From Siphlonurus alternatus (Eukaryota > Arthropoda > Insecta > Ephemeroptera > Siphlonuridae): DNA of 64,000 nt. The translations under genes were made by a program, and so were the position numbers. This document shows, one piece after another, positions 29,121 through 41,570 of the stretch. Under the pieces are notes generated by a model. It was not told the DNA's origin. It made no database searches and saw only the letters and a program-made list of their open reading frames with translations. The stretch is taken from the NCBI GenBank assembly GCA_949825025.1, contig OX463781.1, forward strand, positions 43,083,469 through 43,147,468. The letters run 5' to 3'. Within the stretch, counting starts at the first letter, position 1; each line of letters begins with the position of its first letter.

Positions 29121-30276
29121 TAAAAAATTTAATTAATTTTAAGACAAATTGACTATTCTGGTGGATATATTTTTTTTCCTTTATAAATTGGAGTTTTAAA
29201 ATTATTTTTACAAAAATATTTTATTCTTCTAATTACGTGTTGATATCAATCAATTTTTGACAACATTTGATTTCAGAAAGTTTATATTTTAGTTGATGCT
29301 TTTTTTTTTCTTTCAGTTTTATAAAAAAAAGTTAGTACGCCAGGTATCTCTCGTATTTTAATCAAACTTCGTCGTAAAAGAAGAACTCTCACAATATAAG
29401 AACATTTTAGAAGTGAAAGTCAAGTGAAAGTGCTGAAAACTTTGTGGAAATTAAAAAGTAATTATTAATATCACATCAAAGTTGTAATATACGTAAACTA
29501 AAATAGTACATGATACATTTTATTTTATTAATTTAATTTGTATTAAAAAATAATGTAAATAAAATACATTTTTAATAATGATGTAAAATATTATTAATTA
29601 AATACATAATAATAAATAAATATGCTCATTTGTTGGATAATAAATAGTTGCCCGATTTATGTGCCAAAATATTAATTTTTTTTAAAATTTTTAATTTTTC
29701 TTTTCATATCCCATATAAATATATAATAAAAAAAATCGAGGGTCATATCCTAAAATTATATATATTATAAACTCTCGAAAATTTAATCCCTCCGTGTTTT
29801 TACATACCTATAAGCATTGATTGATGTAAGATTCAATGTTAATTCATGTATGTAATCTAAATATTATTGTATAATGATAAAAGAAATTAATAGGGACATC
29901 CATCCTTTTTTATTTGAAAAGTAAGTACATTAAAAAAACATATCCTCGTAAAGCATAGCTTTAGAAAAAACCTATAAAAAAATATTAACAATAAAAATCT
30001 ATGTAATAATAAGGAAATTGTCCATAAGAATTTATACCAATGTCTTAAAAAAAAATTGGAATGTAAATTTTAAGAAATGGAGCATTGTTTTAGCTAATAA
30101 GTAAAGTGCTATGAAAAAAATATATAACTTACATTTTTGTATATTTTTATGAATTCTACACTTGCAAAATAAAAAAGAATGGTAGAAATTTTAGAAATTA
30201 TTTTGTAAGTGTTGATGGTTTAATAATTATTATTTATATTGTAAGTTACGATTAATATTTAAGGGTAAGATATTGC

Positions 30277-30606
30277 GCCCAATATTAAAAAAATTCACAC
30301 TCATGAAAATTATGAAACATATCTTAAAATGTTCTTCTCCTCTACATCCTCTATCAGTATCTAAAATATCAGGTATATGTGCAAATTTGATATAGGTTTT
30401 GAGTTGGTTATTTTTAAAGTTGACTAATTTAATATGAAAGTTCCATTTCTCCATGTTAAACAAGATAAATTTAAAAATTCATAGTTCGAAAACTATATCA
30501 AATTTGTACACCTGATATTTTAGCTACTGATAGGGTAAATGTATAGGAGAACATTTTAATAAGTATTTGTAATTTTCATGTGTGGAAATATTTTTAACAT
30601 TGAACA
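30277..30606. mobile_element. palindromic element
   Basis: Left-arm blocks such as CTAAAATATCAGGTATATG and AATTTGATATAGGTTTTGAG have inverted partners in 30480-30606. The left flank (TTAAGGGTAAG at about 30259) resembles 41667-41800, suggesting a dispersed family. Divergence is high. Confidence 0.5.
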
Positions 30607-31084
30607 TATTATCATAGCGTTAAATAAACATTTATTTAAAACTCTTTACTGCTTCCTATTAATTTTATGTTTGTTATTAAATTTTATTTCAATTAAAATA
30701 AATTAATTGCAAATGTTTTTGCGTTGAAGACTGTGATGTAATGAAAAACCAAGCCGATCTGTTTCGAAGATACGTTGCTAATGTTGTGTATTTTATAAGG
30801 CAAAAAAAAACAAATAAAGTGTGAATAAATGGGAAAATTGTTATTTTTGTTGTTATTTTATTTACATCCAACTTAGGAATTGTTGATTATATGTTAGTTT
30901 AAACTAAATTAAGTACACGAAAACAAAAAATTAAATCCCCTGTAGGGACAGGCTTATATTTTTTTACTCTTGCCTCACTTTTTTTCGGCTGGGGTATTAT
31001 CAAATACATATGCAAGAAATTTCTCAACTAATTAGAAATTATAGTTGAGAAAAAAAAAAAAAAACTCAGAAATCAGCCTGTAAA

Positions 31085-31450
31085 TTATTTGTATTTTTGT
31101 ATTTATTTATTGCACATGTAAGGTACAAAATGCATGTTTACAATATTTTAGTATTGCAATACCTGCAAAAGAAACATAAAAATTAAAACATATTATCATC
31201 AGTTTTATATTATTATTACAATTACAATCATACATATTAGAGTATTATCTAGTCAGTCCACAATACCTGAGAAATAAAAATTTTATATAAAAAAAAAAGA
31301 ACATTTTTATTAATAGAAAATAATCTGAAACTAATTCTTTATTATATTACTATATTATTAAATCAATCTATTACAAGGAAAGCATTTACATTATTTAAAG
31401 CTGTTCTATGTTTTTCCTGTGCAGGCCGAATAGCAGCCGTTTTAACGTTG
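31085..31450 (-). mobile_element. LINE 3' tail (- strand)
   Basis: On the - strand the region ends TGTACCTTACATGTGCAATA then AATAAATAC, the same tail type as at 16498 and 26291. Upstream AT-rich sequence includes GGAAAAACATAGAACAGC. No reverse-transcriptase residues are readable. Confidence 0.45.
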
Positions 31451-31924
31451 TTGCAAATCAGTAGAATGGTAGGATGTTTTTTTTAGATATCTTAGCTGTT
31501 TAAATATACAAGTTGAAGAGCTTATAGTACTGTAATGTATAAGATTAAATAATGTATTTTATTAATAATTTATTACTTATGAAAAGTAATAATATTTTAT
31601 TTCAAAATTGTATGTCATTTCTATATTTTTAGATGCAGGTCCACATAATTATGCAGTATAATTTGAACCTAATTCTAAATAGTTTGAATTTTCTTGTTGC
31701 ATATACAACATATTTATTCATTCAAATCAAGATTCTGTTGTATTTCTTACTTCTGTCAATTACGCAATGGCACGAATTATATTAAATTAAAATTTTTAGT
31801 GCTTTTTCGCCATTTGATAATTACATTACTATTAATACAAGTGGCATGACACAGCGGTAGGTAGACTGTTAGAAAGAATTGCACTGTATAAATACAAGTT
31901 TTTAATATCAGAGAGAATGGATAT

Positions 31925-32183
<259 letters not shown>

Positions 32184-32409
32184 TTTTTTTTTTTTTTTTA
32201 AATGTTGATACTTTATTCATAGTAATGTAATAATCGGATGGCGAAAAGCATTAAAAATTTTAATAAAAATTTTAATTTAATATTTATTCATATTAAATCT
32301 CACAATAAAATTATTTACAGCCAGCTAAGAAAAACGTACCGACTTCCAGTCATTGCTCCGACTATTATATACTAGTCCTGGCCGTGGTTGCATGTACTGT
32401 ACTGTACTA

Positions 32410-32555
32410 TACCAGGTCACTTTTAATTAGGTTTTCGTCGTGTTTGTAATGTCTTCAGTCATTGGTTGAGCAGTTTGAAACGAGAGACTAACTGGACCAA
32501 GAAGAGCCGAATATTTCCAAGCATTTCCGATTATAACCTAAATGAATGTAGTGGA
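32410..32555 (+). repeat. dispersed repeat F, copy 1
   Basis: Shares TTTAATTAGG, TCGTGTTTGT, TCATTGGTTGA and TCTAACTGG-type blocks in order with 49226-49345. The class is unknown. Confidence 0.65.
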
Positions 32556-32616
32556 CCTCACTTCACAGCATATAGCAAGGGAATTCCCGGGACGGTTGAC
32601 ACACTACAGATATAAT

Positions 32617-32729
32617 CAGACGCGGATCCAGAAAAAAAAATGGAGGAGGCTGCCTCCATAAGAAAATCCAAAATTTTGATTAGGGGGGGGGGCTGCGGCC
32701 CTTCCAGCTTCCCCCTGGATCCGCGCCTG
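32617..32729. mobile_element. hAT-like MITE with 8-bp target duplication
   Basis: Ends CAGACGCGGATCCAG and CTGGATCCGCGCCTG are flanked by GATATAAT at left (32609-32616) and GATATTAT at right (32730-32737), an 8-bp duplication with one mismatch. Short CAGnnGCGGATCCAG elements with 8-bp duplications fit the hAT superfamily. The interior includes a run of nine G. Confidence 0.88.
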
Positions 32730-33323
32730 GATATTATCAAGCTGTTATCTGGTTTGACCAATGGTGTGATTTAACCTGCTGTGTGATGTACAATGGCATT
32801 TTTATTTGATTATATGGAAAGAAATTTCACTTTTCCAGATCCATTAATTATTATATATTGAAAATTTTTCCAAAATTTCTTGATTTTTTGACAAGTTTGT
32901 GGTTATAAATGAACATTACAAAAAATTCTTTCTAACAATCAAAACGAAGAACAAGATAGTAACAATAACAATTTTACGATAATTTTTATAACATTTTTTA
33001 TTACAATTTAACTATTTAATATCATTATTTGAAAAGCCTTACAATAAAACTTAGTTTTTATCTATTAAGTAATGAAAAATAAAATCTTTTTTTATTATTT
33101 TCTCTACATTAAATTTTTCACTTAAGTTGAGAGGTGAGTTGGATAGAACAGAAAAACATGATGAATTATTTGTAGGGTCATTTTATGTTGAGTGTGGTAT
33201 TTCCTCATTCCCTGCCAGTGAGCGGGCTGCCACAGTGGCGCTATATAGTTGGAAATGAATTACACGGACAGAACATAATGCTAAAAAGGCTTTACCTTTT
33301 ACACAGTGTTTTCCGATGTATAC

Positions 33324-33569
33324 ACTCTTAAAAAAATTGGCTGAATTTTTGACATCTTATAGTCAGTGGATTTTTAACGTCTTAAATCATGATTTTTCAG
33401 GTGTTTAGTTGCGTATTTTCAGTATTCAGTATAAGCTATATATTATACTGACAGTATATGCTTACTACTGAATACTGGCTACGAAACACCTGAAAAATCA
33501 TGATTTAAGGCGTTAAAAATATACTGATTATAAGATGTCAAAAATTAAGCCAAATTTTTTTAAGAGTAA
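33324..33569. mobile_element. MITE family G (CACTCTT ends), short copy
   Basis: Left arm CACTCTTAAAAAAATTGGCT and right arm GCCAAATTTTTTTAAGAGT, with long complementary interiors including AAATCATGATTTTTCAGGTG and its inverse. Related ends bound the larger element at 44988-45957. Confidence 0.8.
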
Positions 33570-33950
33570 GAGTAAGAGTCTGTTATTTGTACAAAATTTA
33601 TATTTTGTAAGTTTTTCTTCGAGTACATAGCAAATAAGTAGCTATATTGTTATTATGTGGTGTTAAGAAGGCATTCTACATTTAGGAAACAATAATATCT
33701 TTAAAACTTTTGTTTTGTACAATACAAATTCTGTACGAAATTCTTCTTATAGCATAAATCGCAACAATGATTTACTAATTAAGACGTGTTGGAATAGTTC
33801 GAGTGTCTACTATATGTATATGAAGGTGTGTTAAAATTATTGTCCAAGCCTTACAGTTTTGTGAAGCATAGAAAAACAAAAAAACAAAAAAAAAAACAGA
33901 ATACATTTTTTTTTTATTTTAAGAAAGTGAATTCAATTGCTAAAATGGAC

Positions 33951-34531
33951 GTGAATCACGAATCAGTTAGCCAGGTTTCTAACCACGTTTAGCTTAACCA
34001 CGTTTAACTAGGGGTTTTAACATCACGTAAAACAGTTTTACGTGATGTTAAAACCCCTAGTTAAGGGCATTGGGTGTATCACCGGTAGTTGGCAACACTG
34101 ACGTATCTTCACCATGTTAATTTTTGATCATTGCTCCTCGGAGTAATTTTTATGCTAGAGCTAAGCTGATTGCTGTAGAATCAAGATAATTAGTAGCCCA
34201 AGTGCACAATTTGGCTAAATAAAGCCTGATTTAAAGAAAAGTATTTTTTAGTAATTTTTTAAATTTACATGCATTTTTCTAAAATTTAAAAAAAATACTT
34301 TTCTTTAAATCAGGCTTTATTTAGCCAAATTGTGCACTTGGGCTACTAATTATCTTGATACTACAGCAATCAGCTTAGCTCTAGCATAAAAATTACTCCG
34401 AGGAGCAATGATAAAAAATTAACATGGTGAAGATACGTCAGTGTTGCCAACTACCGGTGCTACACCCAATGCCCTTAAACGTGGTTAAGCTAAACGTGGT
34501 TAGAAATCTGGCTAACTGATTCGTGAATCAC
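33951..34531. mobile_element. palindromic element carrying a nested TTAA MITE
   Basis: The terminal 22 bases (GTGAATCACGAATCAGTTAG plus CC) are perfectly inverted at the right end. The arms contain CCACGTTTAGCTTAACCACG. The right arm is interrupted at TTAA by the 418-bp MITE at 34061-34478; removing it leaves a continuous palindrome around ACGTAAAACAGTTTTACGT. Confidence 0.88.
34061..34478. mobile_element. TTAA MITE family H, copy 1 (nested)
   Basis: TTAAGGGCATTGGGTGTA at left and its inverse at right. The whole 418 bp forms a hairpin with arms near 190 bp. It is nearly identical to 42824-43241, which is also 418 bp, indicating recent activity. The TTAA ends are shared by the target. Confidence 0.92.
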
Positions 34532-34879
34532 ACTAACTTGTCAGTATTTCTTAGATTAGTATTAGTTTTCTGAAATATGTATTTGAAAAGATAGTTTCAT
34601 ACTGAATATTTTTAAAAAAATACATTTTTTTTATCAGTTATAGCATTTTAAATTTTACAGCATAACGTTAGGTTAAATTTCTCCGTGTACAAACGTATAC
34701 CAAAGTCAATTCTCTATAGTACTGTCTGTGTTGACAAAGTGTGGTCATTTTCTGTTTGATGACGTACTATAATTCTCTGGAGGATTATTTGCCATTACTT
34801 CATAAAAGTGCGGAAAATTAAAGCTGCATTTATAACAGAATTAAATTGATTTAACACTAATTTATAACTAAAATAATTA

Positions 34880-36362
34880 TATATGTTAGCACCCAAAGCC
34901 GAATTCGGGCAAAAGCCGAAAAAAATGCTCACATCTAGTTCTGCGCATCACGAAATGAGCCAAAGCCGAAGTGAGTTTTTTTTTCGGCTTTGGCGCATTT
35001 CATTTTGAACAAAACTAGATCTGCTCAAATCGAAATGCGCCAAAGCCGATATGAGATTTTACTTCGGCTTTGGCGCATTTCATTTTGAGCAAAACTAGTT
35101 CTGCGCATCGCGGTTTGAGCAAAAGTCGAAATGATATTTTATTTCGGGTTTGGAGCAAAATTTTGAGCACATCTAGTTTTGCGCAAAATAAAGATGATTT
35201 TAATGACGAGATGATGATTTTAATTTTAATGATATTAATTTTAAATTTTTAAAAATAAAAATAAAAAACTAAGACACTAAACTTATAATAAATAATAATA
35301 TTGTGACCTAATATCTTTGAACTGCAGCTCAAATAAAAGACATATACGCCACACGTTTTAAAAAGTATTCTTTATAATAGATTCACTCGCTCTCACCATT
35401 AGAAATATTGTCATGCACGCACTTGTAAATTTCATAGATCCATTTCTTCGAACATTGTAGCAGCCACAATACATATAAACATATCCGGCAATCAAATGGG
35501 GTTAAACTTTATTGCAGAGGTAAATAAGGCTACTTTCTTATCTCGTTGTACCGATAACAACCTGTATTGCATGATAGCCTAATTCTAAGACATAGAACTA
35601 TGAAATTTACAAGTGCGTGCATGACAATATTTCCAATGGTGAGAGCGAGTGAATCTAAAGAATACTTTAAAACGTGTGGCGTATACGTCTATTTTATTTG
35701 AGCTGCAGTTCTTAAAACAAAAGAATTATCAATTTAGCAAAAACATCATCAAATAGTAATTAAGTGACAGAATGGTGGAGTGTTTTATAAAAACAGCAGA
35801 TTTTACAATATTTTTTATAAGTTTTTTTTTTATTTATATTTTTTATGTACGTACGTATACTGTTTGATTACATTTTAAAGTCATTATTTTTTCCCTAATT
35901 AATTTATTTTTAAACAGCGCTTGAAAGATATTAGGTCACAATATTAATATTTATTATAAGTTTAGTGTCTTAGTTTTTTATTTTTATTTTTAAAAATTTA
36001 AAATTAATATCATTAAAATTAAAATCATCATCTCGTCATTAAAATCATCTTTATTTTGCGCAAAACTAGATGTGCTCAAAATTTTGCTCCAAACCCGAAA
36101 TAAAATATCATTTCGACTTTTGCTCAAACCGCGATGCGCAGAACTAGTTTTGCTCAAAATGAAATGCGCCAAAGCCGAAGTAAAATCTCATATCGGCTTT
36201 GGCGCATTTTGATTTGAGCAGATCTAGTTTTGTTCAAAATGAAATGCGCCAAAGCCGAAAAAGAAACTCACTTCGGCTTTGGCTCATTTCGTGATGCGCA
36301 GAACTAGATGTGAGCATTTTTTTCGGCTTTTGCCCGAATTCGGCTTTGGGTGCTAACATATA
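34880..36362. mobile_element. large fold-back element with sub-repeated arms
   Basis: A 1.48-kb inverted structure. Outer arms (about 34880-35317 and 35930-36362) are near-identical inverses, beginning at TTAGCACCCAAAGCC. The 60-codon frame starting MAHFILSK occurs identically in both arms, so that 183-bp stretch agrees. Each arm is itself built of short inverted sub-repeats of CGCCAAAGCCGA and CTAGTTCTGCGCA. An inner inverted pair (35323-35440 and 35600-35712) surrounds the loop; 35713-35922 is unpaired. The layout recalls FoldBack-type elements. No transposase is encoded. Confidence 0.88.
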
Positions 36363-36721
36363 TTTATAATATAAATATATTATAAAAAATTTCAAGCATT
36401 ACATTGGGAGTTGCATTTATACATATCACTAATATATAAGACACATAAACTTAATAACTAAAACCATTTACAATTTGTTTAGCTTTTTTTATGAATGTGT
36501 GTACCATACAAATAATATAGTAATGAATTATTATTACTATCATTTTATTGTTCAACTTTTGAATAAAAGCTATACGTGTAAAAAGACAAAAGGTTACTAA
36601 ATTACTCAGTATTTTGTTTTATTATCCAATGCTGTGTCAACACTTCAGTGAATTATTATTAATAAAATGAATGTAACCAAATAAAATATTAAATACAAAG
36701 TAATATTTTATAATTTTAATT

Positions 36722-36728
<7 letters not shown>

Positions 36729-36757
<29 letters not shown>
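36729..36757 (+). repeat. (TA)n microsatellite
   Basis: A short pure TA run in AT-rich sequence. Confidence 0.85.
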
Positions 36758-36759
<2 letters not shown>

Positions 36760-36906
36760 GTTTATCAAATAAATATAAAACGTAAATTAATATTTACATA
36801 AATGAGAGAAATTAGAAATTATTAAGAATTTTTAATAATAAAATGTGGTCCAATGATATACCAATTGAAGTATTTTAATACACTCAAACGTAAAGCCTTG
36901 TATAAT

Positions 36907-37177
36907 CACACTAAATTTTTAGATGCTGAATTGGTTTTCAGTACTTTATGTCAGTACAAAATTGCTCCAGACCTATAAAACACTTAATCCAAGTACAAAT
37001 TTGGTACTGAAAAAAGAGTCAATTTTTTGTACTTTTTTTACTCTCTTTTTTCAGTACCAATTTGTACTTGGAATAAGTGTTTTAAAGGTCAAAAGTGCTG
37101 GATGTAAGACGAAACTGGAGCAATTTTGTACTGACATAAAGTACTGAAACCAATTTAGCATCTAAAAATTTAGTGTG
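36907..37177. mobile_element. MITE family J (CACACTAAATTTTTAG ends), copy 1
   Basis: Perfect terminal inverted repeats CACACTAAATTTTTAGATGC and their inverse. The interior consists of repeated GTAC-containing words (CAGTACAAAATTG, TGGTACTG). The homologous copy at 38505-38860 shows a TA target duplication. Confidence 0.88.
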
Positions 37178-37334
37178 ATATATCCACAGTTATTTGTATG
37201 TATTATATTTTTAAATAACAAAATAAATGTAGGTCTTATGCAAAGTTATGGATATGCAAATTTTAGTATACTAGCTCTTGTAGAATGGAGTATCGACCTC
37301 AACTTTTTTTATTGCAGAAATGGATAGAGGGCTC

Positions 37335-38140
37335 TTAAATATTAGATACTGAATGGGTTTTCATTACTTTAAAAAAGACCTTAATTTAAGTACTTTCTTG
37401 AAATTGCACTGTATTTGAAGTAATTAAAAAATTAATATACTTAATAATTACAAAAAAATTCAGTACATTTTTTTTTTTAAGTACAAAACAAATTCAGTAC
37501 ATTTTTTTAATAAAAGTACTGAAATATAAGTTCAATGAGTTGCCACAGTGGCGTAAAAAACCGGAAGTTCAAAACATATGTTGACCGACCACGAGACTGT
37601 GCAATCAGTGACTGCTAGTAATTAGCGATTAATTATAGTAATCTTAACCGTTAGGGATGGATTATATAGAGAACTATGAATATACGTTTGTAATTTGGAT
37701 TGTTTAGTTTCAATCGAAATCGATGAAATTTTACGAGAACGGTAAGCTTTAATGTATGTGAAAAGAATTTGTTCTTCTGCAGTCAATATTACTATGCATC
37801 ATATAATATATAATTACTTGTTAACTAAATTTTTACTTTTGATGCATTGCCATTCAATTTTATTGAATTTTTTTAATCGTAAGGTATAAGGTAATTAATA
37901 ATATAATAAAATATCACTGTTATTTTATCCTTGTGGGCTAAATCATTATACATTATTTTTTCTGAACTATTATTTAATACATCTAATATGTAATAATACA
38001 TACAGCAGGTAAAATAAAGACAATATGCATTTATTGACAAGCCTCAGATATAAATTCAAGAAATAATGCATTATGTTAGCGTTACATGTTCTTTCAGTAC
38101 ATTAATGAAGTCAGTACTTTTTTTTTTAGAATTATCACCA
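37335..38140 (+). repeat. 0.8-kb tandem duplication, copy 1
   Basis: Starts TTAAATATTAGATACTGAAT and repeats at 38141. It shares GAGTTGCCACAGTGGCGTAA, GTTGACCGACCACGAGAC and CGAGAACGGTAAGCTTT with copy 2. It has the empty site TTATATAGAG, where copy 2 carries a MITE. Confidence 0.88.
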
Positions 38141-39340
38141 TTAAATATTAGATACTGAATGGGTTTTCATTACTTTAAAAAAGTACTTAATTTAAGTACT
38201 TTCTTGAAATTGAACTGTGTTTGAAGTAATTAAAAATTAATGTACTTATTTTAATTACAAAACAAATTGAGTACATTTTTTTTAAGTACAAAACAAATTA
38301 AGTACATTTTTTTTAAGTACAAAACAAATTCAGTACATTTTTTTAATAAAAGTACTGAAATTTAAGTTCAATGAGTTGCCACAGTGGCGTAAAAAACCGG
38401 AAGTTCAAAACATATGTTGACCGACCACGAGACCGTGCAATTAGTGACTGCTAGTAATTAGCGATTAATTATAGTGATCTTAACCGTTAGTGGTGTTTTA
38501 TATACACACTAAATTTTTAGATGCTGAATTGGTTTTCAGCACTTTTTGTCAGTACAAAATTGCTCCAGTCAGTACAAAATTTTCCAGTTTCGTCTTACAT
38601 CCAGCACTTTTAACCTATAAAACACTTATTCCAAGTGCAAATTTGGTACTGAAAAAAGAGAGTAAATTTTTTGTACTTTTTTTTACTGAAAAAAGAGAGT
38701 AAATTTTTTGTACTTTTTTTGACTCTCTTTTTTCAGTACCAAATTTGAACTTGGATTAAGTGTTTTATAGGTCAAAAGTGCTGGGTGTAAGACGAAATTG
38801 GAACAATTTTGTACTGACATAAAGTACTGAAACCAATTCAGCATCTAAAAATTTAGTGTGTAGAGAATCTCAAATATGAATATACGTGTGATATGTGGAT
38901 TGTTTAGTTGCAATCGAAATCGATCAAATCTTGCGAGAACGGTAAGCTTTAAAATATGTAAAAAAAATTTGTTCTCGATCTGCAGTCAATATTACTATGC
39001 ATCATATAATATATAATTACTTGTTAACTCAATTTTGAATTTTGATGCATTGCCATTCAATTTGATTGAATTTTTTTAATCGTAAGTTATTAATTAATAA
39101 ATAATATAATAAAATATGACTTATTTTATCCTTGTGAGCTAAATCATTATATATTATTTTTTTTCTGAACTATTATTTAATACATCTAATATGTAATAAT
39201 ACATACAGCAGGAAAAATAAAGACAATATGAATTTATTGACAAGCGTCAGATATAAATTCAAGAAATAATGCATTACGTTAGCGTTACATGTTCTTTCAG
39301 TACATTAATGAAGTCAGTTCTTTTTTTTGGAAAAAAGATG
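38141..39340 (+). repeat. 0.8-kb tandem duplication, copy 2 with MITE insert
   Basis: Second copy, enlarged by the family-J MITE at 38505-38860. Smaller direct repeats with GTACATTTTT and AAAAGTTTAGTGTG follow up to 39692. Confidence 0.85.
38505..38860. mobile_element. MITE family J copy 2 with TA target duplication
   Basis: CACACTAAATTTTTAGATGC ends, inserted in the second tandem copy. The flank reads TTATATA before and TAGAGAA after, while the other tandem copy reads TTATATAGAGAA, so TA was duplicated. TA duplication is typical of Tc1/mariner-type elements. Confidence 0.92.
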
Positions 39341-39947
39341 TGATTAAATGGAGTCAATAAAAGTACATTTTTGGTACTGAAACTTCTTTTCAGTACTTTT
39401 TTTGTAAAAGCTGAATTAAGTACTTTATCGAAGTACAAAATATGTAGGGATTAAACAGAGTCAAAAAAAGTACAAAAATTGTACTAGGACTAAGTATCTA
39501 AAAGTTTAGTGTGAAAGATGTGATTAAATGGAGTCAATAAAAGTACATTTTTTGTACTTATTTTCAGTACTTTTTTTGTAAAAGCTGAATTAATTAAGTA
39601 CTTTATCCAAGTACAAAATATGTAGTGATTAAACAGAGTCAAAAAAAGTACAAAAATTGTACTTGGATTAAGGATCTAAAAGTTTAGTGTGGGTGCTACC
39701 TTGATTTTTTTTTAGGTTTTTTAGAGCCCCGGAAGTATTTTTAAAAAATGATTGAAATAAATTTTTGTGACTCACGAGACGCCGCTCCTTAAGAAAAAGA
39801 TAGAACTTGCCGCCACGTGACGTCACAAAAATACTTTCTTTCAATTTTTAAAAATACTTCTCGGGCTCTAAAAAATCTGAAAAAAAAATCAAAGTGCCAT
39901 AAATTTTCACCCTCTATCTATTAAAAAATTGAGTTCGATTCTCCATT

Positions 39948-41081
39948 GGCTACGTATTATCAAAGTATATTATATAAATTATTATAATTATATTATAAAG
40001 CATAATATATAAATTACACCGTATTTAAAGGGAAAATGATAAGAGTACTAAAAATAAATAAATAAGAATCATAAATATTTCTAGTTCTATCACAAATAGT
40101 TAATTATTATATTCTTGACTAAAGTTTTCATAGTTCCCCCAGTCAAATCTGTAAAAATGCTGGGAAGATGAATTGCAAGGTCATCGATTCTTTGATTTGG
40201 AAGGTGTGACTTCAAAATTCTAAATACTAATGAGTAAATTTAAAAAATCTACATTTCATTGATAGCTAAAAACATTTTTTATTTGCATAATTAATAATAA
40301 TATAAGAAACAGTCAATAATACCCTTATCAAGACTTAATGTTAGACATTTTACGAAAATATGACCTGTAGACTAAACCACTTTAGCAAAGAGATTGGTCT
40401 TCTAGATTTTGTATCTAGCCCCACGTTTTTAAGAAATTGCTATCCAAGTGCATGCAGCTTACTCTGACGTGACACACATGAGGGCGCCCTCGTGCTAAAT
40501 GGATTGGAACTCGAGCCACAGAAAATAACAATTTGTACCGCAACGTTCCTAACAACATCCAAGTATAAAGTTTTTATGTCATTTTCATGTAATACAATAT
40601 TCTCCATTGAATAATAATAATAATAATAAAAAAAATACATAAAAAAAATGCAGTAATAGATACTATTTTTTTTTTTTTCTAAGGCATTAAACTTTCTTTT
40701 AGAATTTCGTGGTTTAAAAGGATAGAAAAAAAAGAGGCATTAAACTTCGTTTGACTTTGTACTTGAAGAGTGATTTCATTAAAGTCATTTCTATTTTACC
40801 TTTCTTTCATTCTATTTTTATAAGCTTTATATTAATAAATTTAACCCAATTGTTAATATTATACAAAACAGTACTTAATGAAAATTACCAAAAAAAGTAT
40901 ATTAAATTAATGGGAATGGAATGCTCAAAATAAATTTCATGCGATTGTGAGATTACTTACCTTTATTTAAATAGTAAGTGTCCATAGAAAAAAATATCAG
41001 CATTTTTTTGCTGCTATATTGTACGTTAGTATACGATATTGCAAAAAATGCCAATTTATATACATAATATTTTAATTTTGT

Positions 41082-41087
<6 letters not shown>
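39948..41087. other. no gene seen
   Basis: AT-rich sequence. The block at 40430-40530 is somewhat GC-richer but has no recognised coding or repeat identity. Confidence 0.4.
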
Positions 41088-41124
<37 letters not shown>

Positions 41125-41167
41125 TATATGTACCTTCCACCATTTCCCTATGTTATCAGTATATGCT

Positions 41168-41570
41168 GTACAGTGAATAGCAAATAAAACAAAGCCAAAG
41201 CAACAATGAGCTTTTGTTGTCACAGTACAAAGTTTAAATTCCCTACTTTTAGCTTATAACAGTGCTCTTCAATGATACCCACCTAGTCAACAATCAAGCG
41301 GTCATCATTGATAGAGCGAATATTCTTGAGAGCTGTGATAAGTTATGGTCTTTCAAGCGAGAGTTTGACCATCAATATTGCCGGAAATGATGTAAGTGCA
41401 CTTCCGATTGCGGGCTCTATGCCATAGCAACCGGAAGCGGAAATTGTCAAAAATTAGCAATATCGATGGTCAAACTGTCGCTTCAAGGAATATAGTAGGA
41501 GGGAATTTAAAATTTATTCCATGACAAGAAAGGCTCATTGTTGCTTTATTTTATTGACTATTGACTGTAC
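41168..41570. mobile_element. MITE family C copy 2, interrupted
   Basis: Ends resemble those of 11340-11590 (AATAGCAAATAAAAC at left and TGACTATTGACTGTAC at right), and AACAATCAAGCGG is shared internally. A 138-bp palindrome at 41351-41488 is extra relative to copy 1. Confidence 0.75.
41351..41488. mobile_element. small nested MITE (TTTCAAGCGA ends)
   Basis: Ends CAAGCGAGAGTTTGACCATC and GATGGTCAAACTGTCGCTTC are inverted. It is absent from the corresponding place in copy 11340-11590. Confidence 0.7.

Larger units (their letters stand above)
37284..39947. mobile_element. MITE family E copy split by a 2.4-kb insertion
   Basis: The left fragment 37284-37331 (AATGGAGTATCGACCTCA to GATAGAGGG) and right fragment 39693-39947 (TGCTACCTTGA to CTCCATT) together match the intact copy at 23921-24247. 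Everything between 37332 and 39692 was inserted, or replaced about 10 bases there. Confidence 0.82.
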
